A stretch of DNA of 64,000 nucleotides from contig NZ_VOUA01000009.1 in assembly GCF_024372725.1 (NCBI RefSeq), forward strand, positions 39,289 to 103,288, given 5' to 3'. The position numbers and the translations under genes are program-made. This stretch comes from Methanosarcina sp. KYL-1. GTDB lineage: Archaea > Halobacteriota > Methanosarcinia > Methanosarcinales > Methanosarcinaceae. Each line of letters opens with the position of its first letter. Position 1 is the stretch's first letter. Shown here in pieces: positions 63,521 through 64,000 of this stretch. A model generated the notes under the pieces. It was not told the DNA's origin. It saw only the letters and a list, made by a program, of their open reading frames with translations, and made no database searches.

Positions 63521-63700
63521 TCTAGCTTTTTTATTTCTTATGGGGAGGCGCCGCCAGGCAAGCTGGCGGAGGAATTCCTCTATCAGCCGGATAGAAAAAC
63601 GGTTTCCGAATTAATTGAAACACCTTTCAGATAAGCTGGCGGGGACATGATCGCGCGCTTGACCTGAAAAACGGTTTCCGGGATCAAGAAGTATTTCTCA
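63521..63700 (+). repeat. GCCGCCAG-hairpin repeat, copy 3 (with a second partial unit)
   Basis: Hairpin CCGCCAG (63551-63557) / CTGGCGG (63563-63569), GATAGAAAAACGGTTTCCGA; a second partial unit from about 63630 repeats AAGCTGGCGGGGACAT and CTGAAAAACGGTTTCCGGGA. Confidence 0.78.
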
Positions 63701-63857
63701 GGCAGCTGAAAAGGGAATTTGAATAACTGAAGAAATAGCCTGGGTGGATCTCTAAAAAGGGCAGTTGAATAACCAAAAAGGGCATCCTGATAACCCAAGC
63801 GAAGAGTTCGAAAATTATAAAGATTCTTTCGGAATCGGCACAGTAGTAAGTAAGAAG

Positions 63858-64000
63858 CAGTAAATTCAGAAATCAGTAAATTCAGAAATCAGTAAATTCA
63901 GAAATCAGTAAATTCAGAAATCAGTAAATTCAGAAATCAGTAAATTCAGAAATCAGTAAATTCAGAAATCAGTAAATTCAGAAATCAGTAAATTCAGAAA
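63858..64000. repeat. 16-bp tandem array running off the window
   Basis: About nine perfect units of CAGTAAATTCAGAAAT up to the last base of the window. No gene seen between 63188 and here. Confidence 0.95.

Overview
The window reads as a piece of a Methanosarcina chromosome (methanogenic archaeon, order Methanosarcinales). The assignment rests on gene content: a methanogenesis marker protein 11, an AksA-type homocitrate synthase, a CooC nickel-insertion ATPase, an iron-sulfur flavoprotein, two Msr-type winged-helix regulators, archaeal PheT, PurS/PurQ, archaeal XPB helicase with Bax1, and a Roco GTPase. AT-rich TATA boxes about 25 bp ahead of starts and GGTGA/GGAGG ribosome sites also fit. 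No rRNA or tRNA gene, complete insertion sequence or CRISPR array was found.

Layout: 1-11.5 kb holds the 3' end of aksA, a DUF3160 lipoprotein, an orphan IorA-like TPP enzyme, mmp11, an Isf-type flavoprotein, radC, and molybdopterin genes (a MobB-MoaE fusion and mobA). 11.7-22 kb holds a Roco protein, a TudS-related protein, a membrane protein, the tRNA thiolase ncsA, a pirin, a TctA-like permease and a DUF169 protein. 22.5-31.8 kb holds a PASTA coiled-coil protein, two TPR proteins, cooC, asnB, purS-purQ and a DUF6544 protein. 32-43.5 kb holds a secreted subtilase, rnhB, pheT, an EVE-like protein, a DUF429 protein, a regulator, a formylglycine-generating-enzyme-like protein and an MBL-fold protein. 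44-56 kb is looser: a DUF998 protein, a decayed methyltransferase, a DUF4143 ATPase behind a triplicated operator, a TPR protein, a DUF389 tandem pair, a second regulator and small zinc or antitoxin-like proteins. 56-64 kb holds bax1-xpb, an HD protein, a phosphoglycerate mutase, a SagB-type nitroreductase and two MIP18/DUF59 proteins.

The most unusual content is non-coding. Eleven dispersed copies of one hairpin motif (CCGG-stem-CCGGTGAG, A-rich 5' side, usually G-rich plus TTCTGCA or TTCGATTTACA on the 3' side) sit only between genes; three pairs are arranged divergently around roughly 0.25-0.35 kb centres. A second hairpin repeat family (CCGCCAG-GCAAG-CTGGCGG followed by GAAAAACGGTTTCCG) occurs at three loci. 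Many gaps carry perfect short tandem arrays of 10-28 bp, while arrays inside genes have periods divisible by three. A long nested hairpin lies in the purS leader.

Several genes (cooC, mmp11, bax1, two DUF59 genes) have a good Shine-Dalgarno sequence placed before a codon that is not ATG, GTG or TTG, so their true starts are uncertain and may use near-cognate codons. All family names are from recognition of motifs in the translated sequence; no database search was run.
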